A stretch of DNA of 39,169 bases from Actinophytocola sp. Its GTDB lineage: Bacteria > Actinomycetota > Actinomycetes > Mycobacteriales > Pseudonocardiaceae. The notes beneath the pieces are model-generated. The model ran no database searches. It worked only from the letters and a program-made list of their open reading frames with translations, and was not told the DNA's origin. Positions 26,555 to 34,980 of the stretch are shown here, one piece after another. The stretch spans positions 1 through 39,169 of the forward strand of contig NZ_WHTD01000071.1 of NCBI RefSeq assembly GCF_009379765.1. The letters are read 5' to 3'. Made by a program: the position numbers and the translations under genes. The number at the start of each line of letters is the position of its first letter. Position 1 is the first letter of the stretch.

Positions 26555-29500
26555 TCAGCCGATCGCGAGGGCGAAGACATGCAGCGCGGTAATGCGCCGC
26601 GGACCGTTCACGCCACCGCTGGGCAGGGTCACGTCGACCACCTGCTTGCCGGGGTCGATGGGTACCGCGGCGTAGTAGAGGCTGATGGCGTGGTCACGCT
26701 GACCGCGTGGCCTGCCTTCGAGACCCTGCGAGTTCACATAGGGCAGCGTGGCGATGAGGTCGTTGCCCTCGGCCGGGCCCGACCAGAAGTCGCCGAAGGT
26801 CAGCGTGAAGCCACTGGTCGATCCGTCGGCGTAGTGGACGGTGCCGCTGCCCGAGATCGTGCGGCTGCTCGCGGCCCCGAGGAAGCCGAGCTTGGCACCC
26901 GTCCCCGACACGACGATCAACTGGCCCGAGGGGACGACGTTGTCCGGCTGCCCGGGCGTCGTGTCCGGCCAGGTGAAGGTGAGGCCGTCGTGCTGGACGG
27001 TGCCGCCGGGCGTGATCCCCGCCGCGGCGAGTGCCTCCAGCGAGTAGCTGTTCCCGACCCCGTCGAAGTTCGCGGCGTCGACGTCGGCGTTGGAACTGAT
27101 GCCGGCGTTGTCGTACGCCTTGGCCAGCGACGCGTACGGGACGTGCACGTCGACGTTGCTGTAGCTGACGCCGTACTGGTTGTTCGCGTCGTAGGCGGCC
27201 CGCACCGTGAGGGCGTGCACCCCTGGCGGCGCGTCGGCGGCGAGGTCCACCTGCCAACCCGTCTTCACGGACTTCCCACTGGTCACGGCCCCGAACGAGG
27301 TGGGCGTCGTGGCGGCTACCGTCCATCCCCCGGGAGCCTGGAGGTCCAGTGAGAGCTTGCGCAGCAGCGGGTTGCCGTTGTTCACGAACTCGCTGGTGAC
27401 CGTGGTCTTGCCACCGGCCAACACGAACGCCGGACTCGCCGTGGCGGCCAGCATCCCGTACGGCGCGGGCGCGCCCCCGGGGGTTGCCTGCTGGACCCGG
27501 ATGCTGGCCTCGGCGCTGCCCAGCGTCGCGTGGCTGGCCCGGATCGTGACCGTGCCGGGCGAGTTGGGCAGGCTGCGCAGCCAGATCGCCCCCACACCAC
27601 CGGTGTCGGCGAGCGGGAACGGGTTGTCCCCCACCAGCATCGCCGGTCCAGCCACCGACAAGGCCACCTGCCCGTCGACGTAGGGACGCGGCGCGCCGTA
27701 CTTGTCCACCGCACGCAGTTCGACGCGGGTGGCGTCGGCACCGTCACCGACCAACTCGTTGTCGTCCACCCGCAGGGACAGCACATCGGTGGCGGGGTCG
27801 GCGGAGAAGCTGCGGGACGCGACCTTGGTGTCGCCGAGGTAGCCGTCGATGCGCAACTCGGGGTGGGAAGCACCGTCCACGCCACTGAAGTCCACAAAGG
27901 ACGGCGGATACCGCAGGTGGCCGTAGTTCGCCGTGTCCGGCATCGCCGTCGCGAAATGCGCACCCCCGACGTAGACCTCGAGCCGGTCGACGTTCGCGCA
28001 GATCATCGCACTGGCCAAGCTAGTCACCGGCGAGGTCGGCCCGAAGTCCCAGTAGAACGCGGGCTGGATCACCGCCCTGGTCTTCGGGTCCACTTGCGAC
28101 TGATAGATCGCGGCACCCGGCTTGGGAATCCGGAACAGGTCGACGACCCCGGTGTATTTGACCCCGTGGAACTGGTTGCCGCTCCCGGACGGATAGTCGT
28201 AGCCCGACCAAGCGAGCAGACCACAGTGGCGGTCGTCGGCGGCGACGATGTTGTGCACCCGGCCGTGTGCGGTGGCCTGTCCCTGCTGCAGCTGCTGGGT
28301 TTCGGTGCGCCGGTAGAACTTCGCCGGACCGGACAGCGTGCCGACGGCCTCGCTGACCATGTACGGCCGGTCGGTCCGTGGCGACATCAGCTCCGGCTGC
28401 TGCAAGCCGTCCGGGCCGGTGCTGCGTGAGTAGTCGTTCTGCGAGAACACGTCCTGGACGTAGTTCGTCGTGTTGTGCCGTCCCGCCATCGCGCCGACGG
28501 TCGGCCGTGAGTCGTCCAAGGAGTGCGCGAGGTCGCGGGTCCTGGTGTAGAGCGCGACGTTGTCGGGCGTCTCGTTCAGCCGCGCGCCCCAGGTGATCAC
28601 CGACGGGTGGTTGCGGCCGCGGCGCACCATCTCGCCGACGTCGCGCACGGCGAGTTCCTTCCACGCGTCGTCGCCGAGGTAGCCCCAGCCGGCCGCTTCC
28701 TCCCAGACCATCAGTCCCAGTTCGTCGCACGCGTCGAGGAACGCCGTCGCCTGCGGGTAGTGCGAGCAACGCACCATGTTGCAGTTGAGGTCACTACGGA
28801 GGATCTCCGCGTCCTTGCGCTGCACGCGGTCCGGCATCGCACCGCCCGCGAACGGGAAGAACTGGTGCCTGTTGACCCCGAACAGCTTCACCCGCCGACC
28901 GTTGAGGAAGAACCCCTCCTTGGTGAAGGTCGCCTCACGGAAACCGATCCGGGCCTGGTAGTCGTGCACGGCGGTGTCGTCGACCATCAGCGTGGCCACC
29001 ACGTTGTACAGCTTCGGCGCGTCCACGTCCCACAGCGCGACGTCGCGCAGACCGGTGAGCGTCGCGGTCACGGTGGTCTGGCCCGGCTCGCCGACCTTCA
29101 CCGGCACCGACGTCGAGGCGATCTTGCGAGCCCCGTCCCGCAGGTCCACCACGATCCGCAGCCCGCTCGGCCGCGCCTGCGCCGCGTCCACAGTGCACTG
29201 GACCTCGACCTGCCGTTTGGCGGCGTCGAGGACCGCGGTCGGCTTGGCGAACACGTCGGCGAGGAAGATCTGCGGCACCGCGCGCAGCCGCGCCTGCCGG
29301 TAGATGCCACCGGGCTGCCAGAAGTCCACGGAGGTTGTGCCGCTCGGCGCCGGGCGGTTGGGCGGGACGTCGAGGTTGAAGCGCGAGTCGACCGCGACGG
29401 CGAGCACGTTGCCCGTGGCCTTCACCTGGTCGGTGATCTCGTAGCTGAACGGCAGGTAGCCGCCGAGGTGGTCGCCGAGCGTGCGGCCGTTGAGCGTGCT

Positions 29501-29905
29501 CTTCGCGCCGGTCAGCGCCCCGTCGAAGTCGAGGAACAGCCGCATGCCGGTCAGCTCGTCGGAGACGTCGAAGTGCCTGCGGTAGATCCAGACCTTCTCC
29601 CACGACGTGGGATCCCACTGCTGCCAGGACAGGTTGGTCACCGTGTGCGGCAGGGTGACCCGGCTGAACGCGGCGTCGTCGAACGCCGGCTGCTCGGCCC
29701 CGTCGACGAAAACAACGCCGAACAACCAGTCACCGTTGAGCGGGAGCGTCCTCGCCGAGGGCCCGCTCGCGGACTCGGCCGCGAACGCGGTCGTTGCCTG
29801 CCCGACGGTGGCCTGACCGATGGCCGCCAGCGTGGTGAACGCGGCGCCAACCCGGACGAACGCCCGTCGAGAAAGCTGCCGTTCTGGAGGCGAAACGTCT
29901 GTCAT
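26555..29905 (-). CDS. Tat-exported GH2 glycosidase, long form (copy C)
   Basis: 1116 aa from the ATG at 29905, which has GGAG six bases upstream; the open frame extends 20 codons further into the leader without a better signal. The Tat leader is LSRRAFVRVG, different from copies A and B. Acid/base E445 (ARLNET) and nucleophile E519 (YMVSEAVG) are intact. The order is GH2 domains, Ig-like domains, NEW3-like domain and the shared C-terminal module (nt 26555-about 27145). It is the first gene of the unit 29905->14859, behind the most symmetric operator of the locus. Confidence 0.93.
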   Translation of the reverse strand: MTDVSPPERQLSRRAFVRVGAAFTTLAAIGQATVGQATTAFAAESASGPSARTLPLNGDWLFGVVFVDGAEQPAFDDAAFSRVTLPHTVTNLSWQQWDPTSWEKVWIYRRHFDVSDELTGMRLFLDFDGALTGAKSTLNGRTLGDHLGGYLPFSYEITDQVKATGNVLAVAVDSRFNLDVPPNRPAPSGTTSVDFWQPGGIYRQARLRAVPQIFLADVFAKPTAVLDAAKRQVEVQCTVDAAQARPSGLRIVVDLRDGARKIASTSVPVKVGEPGQTTVTATLTGLRDVALWDVDAPKLYNVVATLMVDDTAVHDYQARIGFREATFTKEGFFLNGRRVKLFGVNRHQFFPFAGGAMPDRVQRKDAEILRSDLNCNMVRCSHYPQATAFLDACDELGLMVWEEAAGWGYLGDDAWKELAVRDVGEMVRRGRNHPSVITWGARLNETPDNVALYTRTRDLAHSLDDSRPTVGAMAGRHNTTNYVQDVFSQNDYSRSTGPDGLQQPELMSPRTDRPYMVSEAVGTLSGPAKFYRRTETQQLQQGQATAHGRVHNIVAADDRHCGLLAWSGYDYPSGSGNQFHGVKYTGVVDLFRIPKPGAAIYQSQVDPKTRAVIQPAFYWDFGPTSPVTSLASAMICANVDRLEVYVGGAHFATAMPDTANYGHLRYPPSFVDFSGVDGASHPELRIDGYLGDTKVASRSFSADPATDVLSLRVDDNELVGDGADATRVELRAVDKYGAPRPYVDGQVALSVAGPAMLVGDNPFPLADTGGVGAIWLRSLPNSPGTVTIRASHATLGSAEASIRVQQATPGGAPAPYGMLAATASPAFVLAGGKTTVTSEFVNNGNPLLRKLSLDLQAPGGWTVAATTPTSFGAVTSGKSVKTGWQVDLAADAPPGVHALTVRAAYDANNQYGVSYSNVDVHVPYASLAKAYDNAGISSNADVDAANFDGVGNSYSLEALAAAGITPGGTVQHDGLTFTWPDTTPGQPDNVVPSGQLIVVSGTGAKLGFLGAASSRTISGSGTVHYADGSTSGFTLTFGDFWSGPAEGNDLIATLPYVNSQGLEGRPRGQRDHAISLYYAAVPIDPGKQVVDVTLPSGGVNGPRRITALHVFALAIG

Positions 29906-29983
29906 CGTCAACTCCGACTTCGGGACGTAGGGCAGCTGTGAAGTTAAAGAGGGATCGGACCCCAAGCGTTGTTACCTGGCCTC

Positions 29984-30031
29984 TGAGGTCTGACCTCGGT
30001 CATGCTAGAGAGGCAGACCCGAAGACGTCAA
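29984..30031 (-). promoter_or_regulatory. Promoter and palindromic operator of the GH2 cluster
   Basis: On the minus strand TTGACG (30026-30031) and TAGCAT (30002-30007) are 18 bases apart. The operator TGAGGTCTGACCTC (29984-29997) contains a palindrome of two 6-base arms, GAGGTC and GACCTC, around one base, and covers the expected start of transcription. The leader to the ATG at 29905 is about 90 bases; nothing else is seen in it. The -35 box lies immediately beside the stop of the upstream gene. Confidence 0.7.
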
Positions 30032-30035
30032 CACC

Positions 30036-31055
30036 TCAGAGGCCCAGCCGGCCAGACCAAGTGTCCAGTTCGGACAGCACAGGACCGGCGATCGTCACCG
30101 GCTGGTCGTCGTCGACTTGGTCCGGCAGCGGCCGGGCGCTGCCCGGCACCCGGCCACCGGCCGCGACGATCCCCTTGGCCAGCCGGTCCAACCGCTGCGG
30201 GCCATCACCGTCCACACCGATCGCCGCCGGATCGAGGGTCACCACAAGGTGACCGATCCGCTGCGCACGGCCATCGCTGTCCGGGTCGAACATGTCGGGC
30301 ACCCCCGTCGCCAACTCGGGACCGACACAGGCTCCGGCCAGCGCCTCCACCAGGAAGGCCAGCGCGAAACCCTTGCCACCGCCCAGCGGAGCGAGCATGC
30401 CGGACAGCGCCGCGACCGGATCGGTCGTCGGCACCCCCTCGGCGTCCACCGCCCAGCCCGAGGGCAACGGCTCACCGCGCTTGGCATGCGCGGCGATCTT
30501 CCCCCGGGCGGCCGCGGACGTCGCGAGGTCGACGATCGCCGGTTTCGGCCCTGTGGGTACCCCGGCGGCTATCGGGCTGGTGGACAGCAGCGGCACGGCG
30601 GTTCCCGGCGCGGCCATCACCGCGGGGCCGGTGGAGAAGACCAGCGAGACCAGCCCCTGTGCCAGGCCCGGGATCGTGTACAACCCCAGGCTGCCGCAGT
30701 GCGACGACCTGCCGACCGACGCCATGGCGATGCCGTGCTCGGCGGCCCTCGCCGCGGCGGTCTCGGCGGCGGACCAGACCTGCCAGTGCCCGAGACCGTC
30801 GGCGCCGTCGTAGGCGATCACCGCGCCGAGATCGCGGACCACCCGCAACTCGGCCACTGGGTTCATGCCACCGGCCGCGAGCCGGGCGAGGTAGTACGGC
30901 AACCGGAGCAACCCGTGCGAGCCGATCCCCCAGACGTCGGCCAGCACCAGCAGTTCGGCGCTGCGCGTCGCCGGGCCCTGCGGCATGCCGGACGCCGTCA
31001 ACAGCCTTGTCGCGAGCGCGCGCGCCTCGGCGACGGTCAGCCGCGCGTCGGTCAT
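30036..31055 (-). CDS. Ldh-family 2-hydroxyacid dehydrogenase (ComC/malate dehydrogenase type)
   Basis: 339 aa. It belongs to the NAD(P)-dependent malate/L-lactate/ureidoglycolate/sulfolactate dehydrogenase family: GIGSHGLLRLPYY near the N-terminus, the active-site region GRSSHCGSLGLYT, then LSTSPIAAGVP and GGGKGFALAF. The ATG at 31055 overlaps the stop of the preceding dehydrogenase by 4 bases; the longer open frame upstream is inside that gene. Members oxidise or reduce 2-hydroxyacids; (R)-sulfolactate dehydrogenase ComC is one. Being next to an enzyme of the opposite stereo-family suggests a pair that inverts a 2-hydroxyacid through its keto acid. Substrate not visible. Confidence 0.88.
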   Translation of the reverse strand: MTDARLTVAEARALATRLLTASGMPQGPATRSAELLVLADVWGIGSHGLLRLPYYLARLAAGGMNPVAELRVVRDLGAVIAYDGADGLGHWQVWSAAETAAARAAEHGIAMASVGRSSHCGSLGLYTIPGLAQGLVSLVFSTGPAVMAAPGTAVPLLSTSPIAAGVPTGPKPAIVDLATSAAARGKIAAHAKRGEPLPSGWAVDAEGVPTTDPVAALSGMLAPLGGGKGFALAFLVEALAGACVGPELATGVPDMFDPDSDGRAQRIGHLVVTLDPAAIGVDGDGPQRLDRLAKGIVAAGGRVPGSARPLPDQVDDDQPVTIAGPVLSELDTWSGRLGL

Positions 31056-32023
31056 GAGATCACCTCGGCACTGGTCGCCGCGCCGACGGCGTTGGCCGCC
31101 CGTCCCCCACTGAGCACCGCCCGAACGTCGTCGGCCAGCGCGCGCATGATCCGCGCTTGCGACTGTTCGGTCAGGCCAGCGATGTGCGGGGTGAGCAGCA
31201 CGTTGTCGAGCCGTTCCAGCCGGCCGAGCGTCGGTGGTTCGGCCGTTCGGACGTCGAGGGCGGCACCGGCGAGCGCGCCGTGTTCGAGCGCGTCGGCCAG
31301 CGCGTGCTCGTCGACCACCTCGCCACGGCCCACATTGACCAGCACCGCACCCGGTCGCATGCGCGCGAGCAGGCCGGCACCGACAAGCCCGACGGTCTCC
31401 TCGGTCGCCGGCAGGTGGATGCTGACGACGTCGGAGCCGGCGACGACCTCTTCGAGGGGAGCCAGCCGAACCGCGTCGTCGGCCCGCGTGACGTACGGGT
31501 CGTAGGCCAGCACCGTCATGCCGAATCCGCGAGCCAGCCGGGCGACCGCCATCCCGGTGGCGCCCGCGCCGAGCAGCCCCCACGTCCGGCCGTGCAGCTC
31601 GCGGCCGAAGTGCCGGTCCCAGCGACCGGCACGGACCGCCCTGTCGTGGCCGACGAGGTCACGGACCAGCGCCAGCACCGTGCCGACGGCGTACTCCGCG
31701 ACGCTCTGCGCGTTCTCGCCGCGTGGCGAGACGACCACCACTCCGGCGGCGTCCGCGGCGGCGACGTCGATGTTGTCGAGGCCGACGCCGGCCCGCGCGA
31801 CGATCCGCAGGTCGGGCGCCGCCGCGAGCAGCTCGGCGTCGACCTTGGTCTGGTTGCGCACGACCAGGGCCCTGGCACCGGCAAGCCGTTGCGCCAACGC
31901 CTTGCGGTCCGACCACAGCTGTGGCTCGGCGTGGACGGTGTATTCCTCGCTCAACTGCTCGAAGGGCGCACCCCAGACATCCTCGGGAATCACCACGTCG
32001 CAGTTCGCTGCTACAGCTGCCAT
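31052..32023 (-). CDS. D-isomer-specific 2-hydroxyacid dehydrogenase (SlcC/SerA-like)
   Basis: 323 aa. The Rossmann motif GAGATG (153-158), R233 (NVGRGEVVD), E262 (RTAEPP) and H280 (TPHIAG) give the complete Arg-Glu-His catalytic set. D175 (AYDP) after the second strand of the Rossmann fold favours NAD. The ATG at 32023 overlaps the end of the aldehyde dehydrogenase gene by 13 bases and has GAGG upstream. A longer open frame continues far into that gene but has no domain. Phosphoglycerate, glyoxylate/hydroxypyruvate and (S)-sulfolactate dehydrogenases (SlcC) share this fold. It lacks the C-terminal ACT domain of serine-pathway SerA, so a catabolic role fits better. Confidence 0.9.
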   Translation of the reverse strand: MAAVAANCDVVIPEDVWGAPFEQLSEEYTVHAEPQLWSDRKALAQRLAGARALVVRNQTKVDAELLAAAPDLRIVARAGVGLDNIDVAAADAAGVVVVSPRGENAQSVAEYAVGTVLALVRDLVGHDRAVRAGRWDRHFGRELHGRTWGLLGAGATGMAVARLARGFGMTVLAYDPYVTRADDAVRLAPLEEVVAGSDVVSIHLPATEETVGLVGAGLLARMRPGAVLVNVGRGEVVDEHALADALEHGALAGAALDVRTAEPPTLGRLERLDNVLLTPHIAGLTEQSQARIMRALADDVRAVLSGGRAANAVGAATSAEVIS

Positions 32024-33450
32024 GCGGCGTACCTCGTAACGGTGAACTCCTCGATGCCAAGGCTGCCGCCCTCGCGGCCGAGCCCGCTCTGCTTCACGCC
32101 GCCGAGCGGCGCGTTCGCCGACGGTGGCAAGGGGGTGTTGCATCCGATGATGCCCGCGTCGAGCTCCTCGGTGTACCGCCAGGCCCTCGCATTGTCCTTT
32201 GTGTACACATACGAGGCGAGGCCCATCTCGGTGGCGTTGGCCCGCGCGATGGCCTCGTCGTCGGACCCGAACCGGAACAACGCGGCGACCGGGCCGAACG
32301 CCTCCTCGGTGGCCAACCGGGCCGTGTCGGGGACCTCGTCCCACAGCGACGGGACCAGATAACTGCCGCCGGGTGGCGCCTCGCGCTCGGCGGTGAGCCT
32401 CTTGGCACCCGACGCCTCGGCGTCCTCGGCAAGCTCGCGGATCGCGGCCACCCGGGTGTCGTCGATCAGCGGGCCGAGGTCCGGAACCGGATCGGCGAGC
32501 GGGTCGCCGATGGTCATCGCGTCGACCTTGGCGACCAGCGCGTCCCGGAACCTGTGGTACACGGCCTCGTGCACGAGGAACCGGTTCGCCGCGATGCACG
32601 ACTGCCCGTTGTTGCGGAACTTCGCGACCATCGCGTCTTCGACCGCGGCATCGACGTCCGCGTCCTGGCAGACCACGAACGCGGCGTCGCCGCCGAGTTC
32701 CAGCGCCGGCCGGACCACCCGGTCGGCGGCCAGCCGCATGATCCGCTTGCCGACACCGGTCGACCCCGTGAAGCTGACCACCCGGACCGCCGGATGCGCC
32801 AGCAAGTCCTCGGTCACCTCCGCGGCCGGGCCCTGCACGAGGTTGACCACCCCGGCCGGAAACCCTGCGTCGGCGAGGCAGCGGAACATCTCCACGACCG
32901 CGAGCGGCGCCTTCTCCGACGCCCGGGACACCGTCGTGCAGCCCGCGGCCAACGCGGCCGCGATCTTGCGAGCCTGGATGGACACCGGGAAGTTCCACGG
33001 GGTCAGGCAGACCGCGACACCGGCGGGCCGCCGCACGACGAGCTGGCGCCGACCGTCGATGTCGGAGGTCAGCAACTCGCCGTGCGGCTGGCGGATCTGG
33101 TGACCGAACCAGCGGAAGAACTCCGCCGCGAAGGCGATCTCGCCGACACCCTCCGGCAGTCGTTTGCCGGTCTCGGTGGCAAGCAGGCGTCCGATGCGTG
33201 CGGCGCGCTCGTCGAGCAGGTCGGCGGCGGTGAGCAAGAGTGTCGACCTTGCCCTCGCGGGCTGGTTCGCCCACCCGTCGAACGCCGCAGCCGCCGCGTC
33301 CGCGGCAGCGGTGGCCTGCGCGGACCCGCCGTAGGAAACCTCGGCGATCGTCGAGGAATCGGACGGGTTTCGCACCGCGATGCTCGCCGTGTCCGCACCG
33401 ACCGGCAGCCACTGGCCGCCGACGTACATCCCTTCGATGGTTCGGTTCAT
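32011..33450 (-). CDS. NAD(P)-dependent aldehyde dehydrogenase (GabD-like)
   Basis: 479 aa. Active-site motifs are intact: PWNFP (151-155), FTGSTGVGK, E251 (LELGG) and the catalytic C285 (NNGQSC). The segment that normally reads KPSE or KPAE, whose Lys binds the cofactor ribose, reads SRASE here, an Arg in place of Lys at 176. The closest well-known relatives are succinate-semialdehyde-type enzymes; sulfolactaldehyde dehydrogenases also belong to this group. In this locus it would oxidise the C3 aldehyde released by the aldolase. It starts 59 bases after the large lyase subunit, with only a weak ribosome binding site, and overlaps the next gene. Confidence 0.92.
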   Translation of the reverse strand: MNRTIEGMYVGGQWLPVGADTASIAVRNPSDSSTIAEVSYGGSAQATAAADAAAAAFDGWANQPARARSTLLLTAADLLDERAARIGRLLATETGKRLPEGVGEIAFAAEFFRWFGHQIRQPHGELLTSDIDGRRQLVVRRPAGVAVCLTPWNFPVSIQARKIAAALAAGCTTVSRASEKAPLAVVEMFRCLADAGFPAGVVNLVQGPAAEVTEDLLAHPAVRVVSFTGSTGVGKRIMRLAADRVVRPALELGGDAAFVVCQDADVDAAVEDAMVAKFRNNGQSCIAANRFLVHEAVYHRFRDALVAKVDAMTIGDPLADPVPDLGPLIDDTRVAAIRELAEDAEASGAKRLTAEREAPPGGSYLVPSLWDEVPDTARLATEEAFGPVAALFRFGSDDEAIARANATEMGLASYVYTKDNARAWRYTEELDAGIIGCNTPLPPSANAPLGGVKQSGLGREGGSLGIEEFTVTRYAAWQL

Positions 33451-33509
33451 TCAGTCCCACATTCTCGCCGGCCGACGCTTCGCGCCGGGTCTTCTACCTG
33501 CCGATCGGC

Positions 33510-34673
33510 TCAAGCACTCGGGTACAGGCGAGTGAGCACGAACTCGCGGTGGCCGAGCGCCTCGGCGGCGGTGAGCCGGCCGTTGATCGTGCGGTCGATG
33601 ACCTCCATCAACCGGTCACCGGCCTCCGGTAACGTGTATTCGCGGCTGAGCAGGCCGGTGCAGTCCAGATCCATGTGCTCCGACATCGTGTCGACGGTGA
33701 TCTGGTTGGCCGTCAGCTTGATGACGGGTTCGATGGGGTTGCCGATCACGTTGCCCTGGCCGGTCGGGAACAGGTGGATCACCGCACCCGCCGCGGCCAT
33801 CAGCGTGATGAACTCGGCGGCCGCCGACGAGCTGTCCATGAAGTTCAGACCGGTCTTGGTCGGCACTTCGGCCCGGTCGAGCGCGTCGACGATCGGGACC
33901 GACCCGGTCTTGGCGATGTTGCCCATCGCCTTCTCCTCGATGGTCGAAAGGCCACCCCGGATGTTGCCCTGTGTCGGCTGGGAGCCGAGCAGGTTGGCGC
34001 CCTCGGCCTCGATCTTGCCCAGGTAGCGGTCGTAGAACCCCTGGAACTTCTTGCGCACCTCGTCGTCGACGCACCGCTCGGCGATCAGGTGCTCGCCACC
34101 GGTGAGCTCGCTGGTCTCGCCGAAGATCACCGTGCCGCCGGCGGTGACATGCCGGTCGACCGCCTGCGCGGTGGTCGGGCAGGAGCCGAGGCCGCTGGTC
34201 GTGTCGGACTCGCCGCACTTGATGCTCATCATGATCTCGGACCGCTCGACCGGTTCCCTGGTCAGCTCGGCCGCGTCCTGCGCGAACTGCGCGAGTCTGC
34301 GGGCCGCCGCCTCGATGGTCCGCAGGTCGCCGTGGCGTTCGATCGACAGGCCCTCGACGGGCTTACCCGTCGCCGCGATGCCCTCGACGACGTGCTCGGT
34401 CCAGGTCGGCTCGATGCCGACCACGACCGCGGCGGCGACGTTCGGGTTGGCGCCGGTGCCGATCAACGTGCGGAACGTGAGATCCAGGTCCGTGCCGAAC
34501 TGCAGGCGACCATAAGCATGGGAAAGGGGAATGATTCCCGGCACGATCTTCGCCGCCGCCTCGCAGGCCGCGTTCGACAGGTCGTCGACCGGCAGCACGA
34601 CGACGTGGTTGCGGATCCCGACCCTGCCGTCGGGCCGCCGGAAGCCGGTCAGCCCGCGATACTGGTCTGCCAC
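33510..34673 (-). CDS. UxaA-family lyase large subunit (SuyB-like)
   Basis: 387 aa, corresponding to the C-terminal catalytic part of altronate/galactarate dehydratases, made here as a separate subunit. The opening FRRPDGRVGIRNHV, the KCGESD motif (152-157), GETSELTGGEH (185-195), NFMDSSSA and FPTGQGNVIGNP are all present. E. coli UxaA has CGGSD where this has CGESD, and the family with separate subunits and this motif includes (2R)-sulfolactate sulfo-lyase. The GTG start at 34673 has GAGGAG six bases upstream and overlaps the small subunit gene by 25 bases. The reaction is beta-elimination of water or, if SuyB-like, of sulfite. I judge the family certain and the substrate open. Confidence 0.85.
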   Translation of the reverse strand: MADQYRGLTGFRRPDGRVGIRNHVVVLPVDDLSNAACEAAAKIVPGIIPLSHAYGRLQFGTDLDLTFRTLIGTGANPNVAAAVVVGIEPTWTEHVVEGIAATGKPVEGLSIERHGDLRTIEAAARRLAQFAQDAAELTREPVERSEIMMSIKCGESDTTSGLGSCPTTAQAVDRHVTAGGTVIFGETSELTGGEHLIAERCVDDEVRKKFQGFYDRYLGKIEAEGANLLGSQPTQGNIRGGLSTIEEKAMGNIAKTGSVPIVDALDRAEVPTKTGLNFMDSSSAAAEFITLMAAAGAVIHLFPTGQGNVIGNPIEPVIKLTANQITVDTMSEHMDLDCTGLLSREYTLPEAGDRLMEVIDRTINGRLTAAEALGHREFVLTRLYPSA

Positions 34674-34966
34674 CTGGCACTCCTCACGTTGTGGGTGTGA
34701 ACGAACTCACCGGCCGCGATGGCCTTGGTCGTGACACCGACCTGCGCGCCGTACTCGATCACCGGCGCACCCTCGGCCAGATCGACGAGCGCGAACTTGT
34801 GCCCGTAGGGAACCTCGTCGCGCACCTCGACCTCGACGTCGTTGTTCGTGGCCAGCACCGCACCGCGAGCCGGCCCCACGGCGATCTCGGTCACCGCGAC
34901 GGCCACGTGGTCACCCTCGGCGTGCACCAAGAAGTCCGGACGACCGGACTCACCGTCCTCCGCCAT
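34649..34966 (-). CDS. UxaA-family lyase small subunit, SAF domain (SuyA-like)
   Basis: 105 aa. It matches the N-terminal SAF domain of altronate dehydratase: FLVHAEGDHV at the start, YGHKFAL (54-60), VIEYGAQVG and the terminal VHTHNVRS with metal-type histidines (90-93). It would assemble with the large subunit encoded next, whose gene it overlaps. Splitting of the two parts into separate genes is the arrangement of SuyA/SuyB and of some two-subunit sugar-acid dehydratases. GGAGG lies nine bases before the ATG. It is the first gene of the operon 34966->30036. Confidence 0.85.
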   Translation of the reverse strand: MAEDGESGRPDFLVHAEGDHVAVAVTEIAVGPARGAVLATNNDVEVEVRDEVPYGHKFALVDLAEGAPVIEYGAQVGVTTKAIAAGEFVHTHNVRSARWQTSIAG

Positions 34967-34980
34967 CTGCCCTCACCTCC

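Noticed and set aside
31052..33460. 802-codon minus-strand frame containing the D-2-hydroxyacid dehydrogenase
   Set aside because: Only the part from 32023 encodes a dehydrogenase; the rest is an out-of-frame copy of the aldehyde dehydrogenase gene and is not a fusion protein.
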